From NCBI GenBank assembly GCA_002352225.1, contig DEIA01000034.1, forward strand, positions 1 through 6,306: a DNA stretch of 6,306 bases, written 5' to 3'. Position 1 is the stretch's first letter. Each line of letters starts with the position of its first letter. A model generated the notes under the pieces. The model was not told where the DNA came from and searched no databases. It saw only the letters and a list, made by a program, of their open reading frames with translations. The position numbers and the translations under genes were made by a program. This document shows positions 5,283 to 6,306 of the stretch, piece by piece. The stretch is from Flammeovirgaceae bacterium UBA2786 (lineage in GTDB: Bacteria; Bacteroidota; Bacteroidia; Cytophagales; Cyclobacteriaceae).

Positions 5283-6266
5283 ATGTACGGTGGCGGAAAC
5301 ACGTTTGAAGGCATTAAAACCGATGGTCTGGCTCTGGAAGATCCGGTAAAACTGGCTGAGTTTGAAGCCCGTATTGCCCGGGGAGAAAAAATTGAGCCTA
5401 CTGATTGGATGCCGCAGCTCTATCGCAAACAACTTATTCGCATGATTGAGCAGCATGCGCACAGCGAAATTATTGGTGCGCTACCTGAAGGTACCTGGAT
5501 TACCCGGGCACCGGGCTTTAAACGCAAAATGTCGCTGATGGCCAAAGTACAGGATGAAGTGGGCCACGCACAACTATTATACAGCGCAGCCGAAACACTT
5601 GGCAAATCGCGCGAACAAATGATTGATGACCTGATTAATGGCAAATCGAAATATTCTAACATCTTTAACTACCCCACGTTTACATGGGCCGATTGCTGTT
5701 TTATATCGTGGCTGGTAGATGCCGGGGCCATTGTAAACCAGCTAGCCAATGCAAAAGGAAGCTATGGTCCGTATTGCCGGGCGTTAGATCGGATTTGTGC
5801 CGAAGAATCGTTTCACCTGAAGTACGGCCATCATTGTGTGATTTACTTAGCCAGCGGTACTGCAACGCAACGCCAAATGTTTCAGGAAGCGCTTAACCGG
5901 TGGTGGCCGCCTATGATGCACTTCTTCGGGCCATCAGATAAAATCTCAGCTCATACTGAAGTGCTGATGCGCTGGAAAGTGAAGATGGGTACCAACGATG
6001 AAATGCGAAATCAGTTTCTGGATATGTATGTACCTAAAATCTGGGAACTCGGCTTTACCATTCCAGATCCAAATCTGAAGAAAAATGAAAGTGGTAAATG
6101 GGAATATACCGAACCCGACTGGGAAGAATTTAAACGTGTAATTAATGGCGATGGCCCGTGCAATAAAGAACGATTAGAAGTACGCAGAGTTGCTGAGGCA
6201 AGAGGCAAATGGGTGCGCGAAGCGCTAAAAACACCGAAGACCGAATACGTTACTCCGTTGGCTTAA
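5283..6266 (+). CDS. paaA: phenylacetyl-CoA 1,2-epoxidase catalytic subunit PaaA
   Basis: PaaA is the di-iron oxygenase subunit of the PaaABCDE complex, which adds one oxygen atom of O2 across the ring of phenylacetyl-CoA in the cytoplasm, the first ring-attacking step of aerobic phenylacetate breakdown. The 327-residue protein aligns by eye with E. coli PaaA along nearly its whole length: IEPTDWMPQLYRK, HAHSEIIGALPEG, WITRAP, AKVQDEVGHAQLLYSAAETLG, YSNIFNYPTFTWAD, WLVDAGAIVNQ, EESFHLKYG, FTIPDPNL, EFKRVINGDGPCNKERL. Likely iron ligands include E62, E92 and H95 (DEVGH), and E175 and H178 (EESFH), with D146 in WLVDAGA also at a conserved spot; none is missing. It is slightly longer than the E. 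coli protein (309). The start ATG at 5283 lies about 28 bases after the predicted start of transcription. No paaB start is seen within the 40 bases after the stop. Confidence 0.97.
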   Translation: MYGGGNTFEGIKTDGLALEDPVKLAEFEARIARGEKIEPTDWMPQLYRKQLIRMIEQHAHSEIIGALPEGTWITRAPGFKRKMSLMAKVQDEVGHAQLLYSAAETLGKSREQMIDDLINGKSKYSNIFNYPTFTWADCCFISWLVDAGAIVNQLANAKGSYGPYCRALDRICAEESFHLKYGHHCVIYLASGTATQRQMFQEALNRWWPPMMHFFGPSDKISAHTEVLMRWKVKMGTNDEMRNQFLDMYVPKIWELGFTIPDPNLKKNESGKWEYTEPDWEEFKRVINGDGPCNKERLEVRRVAEARGKWVREALKTPKTEYVTPLA

Positions 6267-6268
6267 CT

Positions 6269-6301
6269 ATTCAAAATTTCGAATTCGCAGATTTTAAAAT
6301 C
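6269..6301. repeat. AT-rich palindromic repeat after paaA
   Basis: This stretch holds ATTCAAAATTT (6269-6279), the palindrome CGAATTCG (6280-6287) and the 12-base perfect palindrome GATTTTAAAATC (6290-6301). ATTCAAAATTT also occurs at 3918-3928 and CGAATTC at 3908-3914, inside or beside the inverted repeat after the barrel gene, so the two gaps carry related sequence. The window ends before the element can be delimited. Confidence 0.5.
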
Positions 6302-6306
6302 AGAGT

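Noticed and set aside
5684..5896. Second-frame plus-strand open frame inside paaA
   Set aside because: It lies fully within paaA, whose reading frame matches E. coli PaaA throughout; a shadow frame.

Overview
The window looks like a chromosomal segment of a Bacteroidota bacterium, probably a Cytophagales-like member. The evidence is moderate to low G+C, no Shine-Dalgarno sequences before the starts, perfect or near TAnnTTTG -7 elements before several genes, AT-rich and GC-rich intergenic repeats of the kind scattered through such genomes, and a sigma factor / membrane protein / outer-membrane barrel operon typical of the phylum. It holds seven genes. No RNA gene, insertion sequence or CRISPR array was seen, and no gene-free stretch exceeds 300 bases (the longest is 1486-1651).

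Layout. 1-84: leader with a 14-base tandem repeat and a weak -7 element. 85-1485 (+): metallo-beta-lactamase/beta-CASP RNA-processing nuclease. 1486-1651: a GC-rich repeat, then a possible ECF-type promoter. 1652-3904 (+): a tight three-gene operon of ECF sigma factor, single-pass membrane protein (probable anti-sigma) and exported beta-barrel protein; the first two overlap by 17 bases and the second and third are 2 bases apart. 3905-4035: convergent gap with a long AT-rich inverted repeat, probably a two-way terminator. 4036-4533 (-): a four-helix membrane protein of unknown function. 4534-4599: divergent promoter region. 4600-5184 (+): TetR-family regulator. 5185-5282: promoter and probable operator. 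5283-6266 (+): paaA, the catalytic subunit of phenylacetyl-CoA epoxidase. 6267-6306: AT-rich palindromic repeat.

Working together. Two functional units stand out. In the first, the sigma factor is likely held by the membrane protein and controls an envelope function to which the barrel protein belongs; an AAC-N17-CGTC sequence before the sigma gene suggests the operon may drive itself. In the second, the TetR protein sits just upstream of paaA. A pseudo-palindrome directly after the paaA -7 element matches 9 of 10 fixed positions of the operator I recall for Thermus PaaR, a TetR repressor released by phenylacetyl-CoA. This suggests that phenylacetate breakdown is switched on by its own first intermediate here as well. 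Nothing in the window is clearly a wholly new system; the paaA operator and the sigma operon are the best leads.
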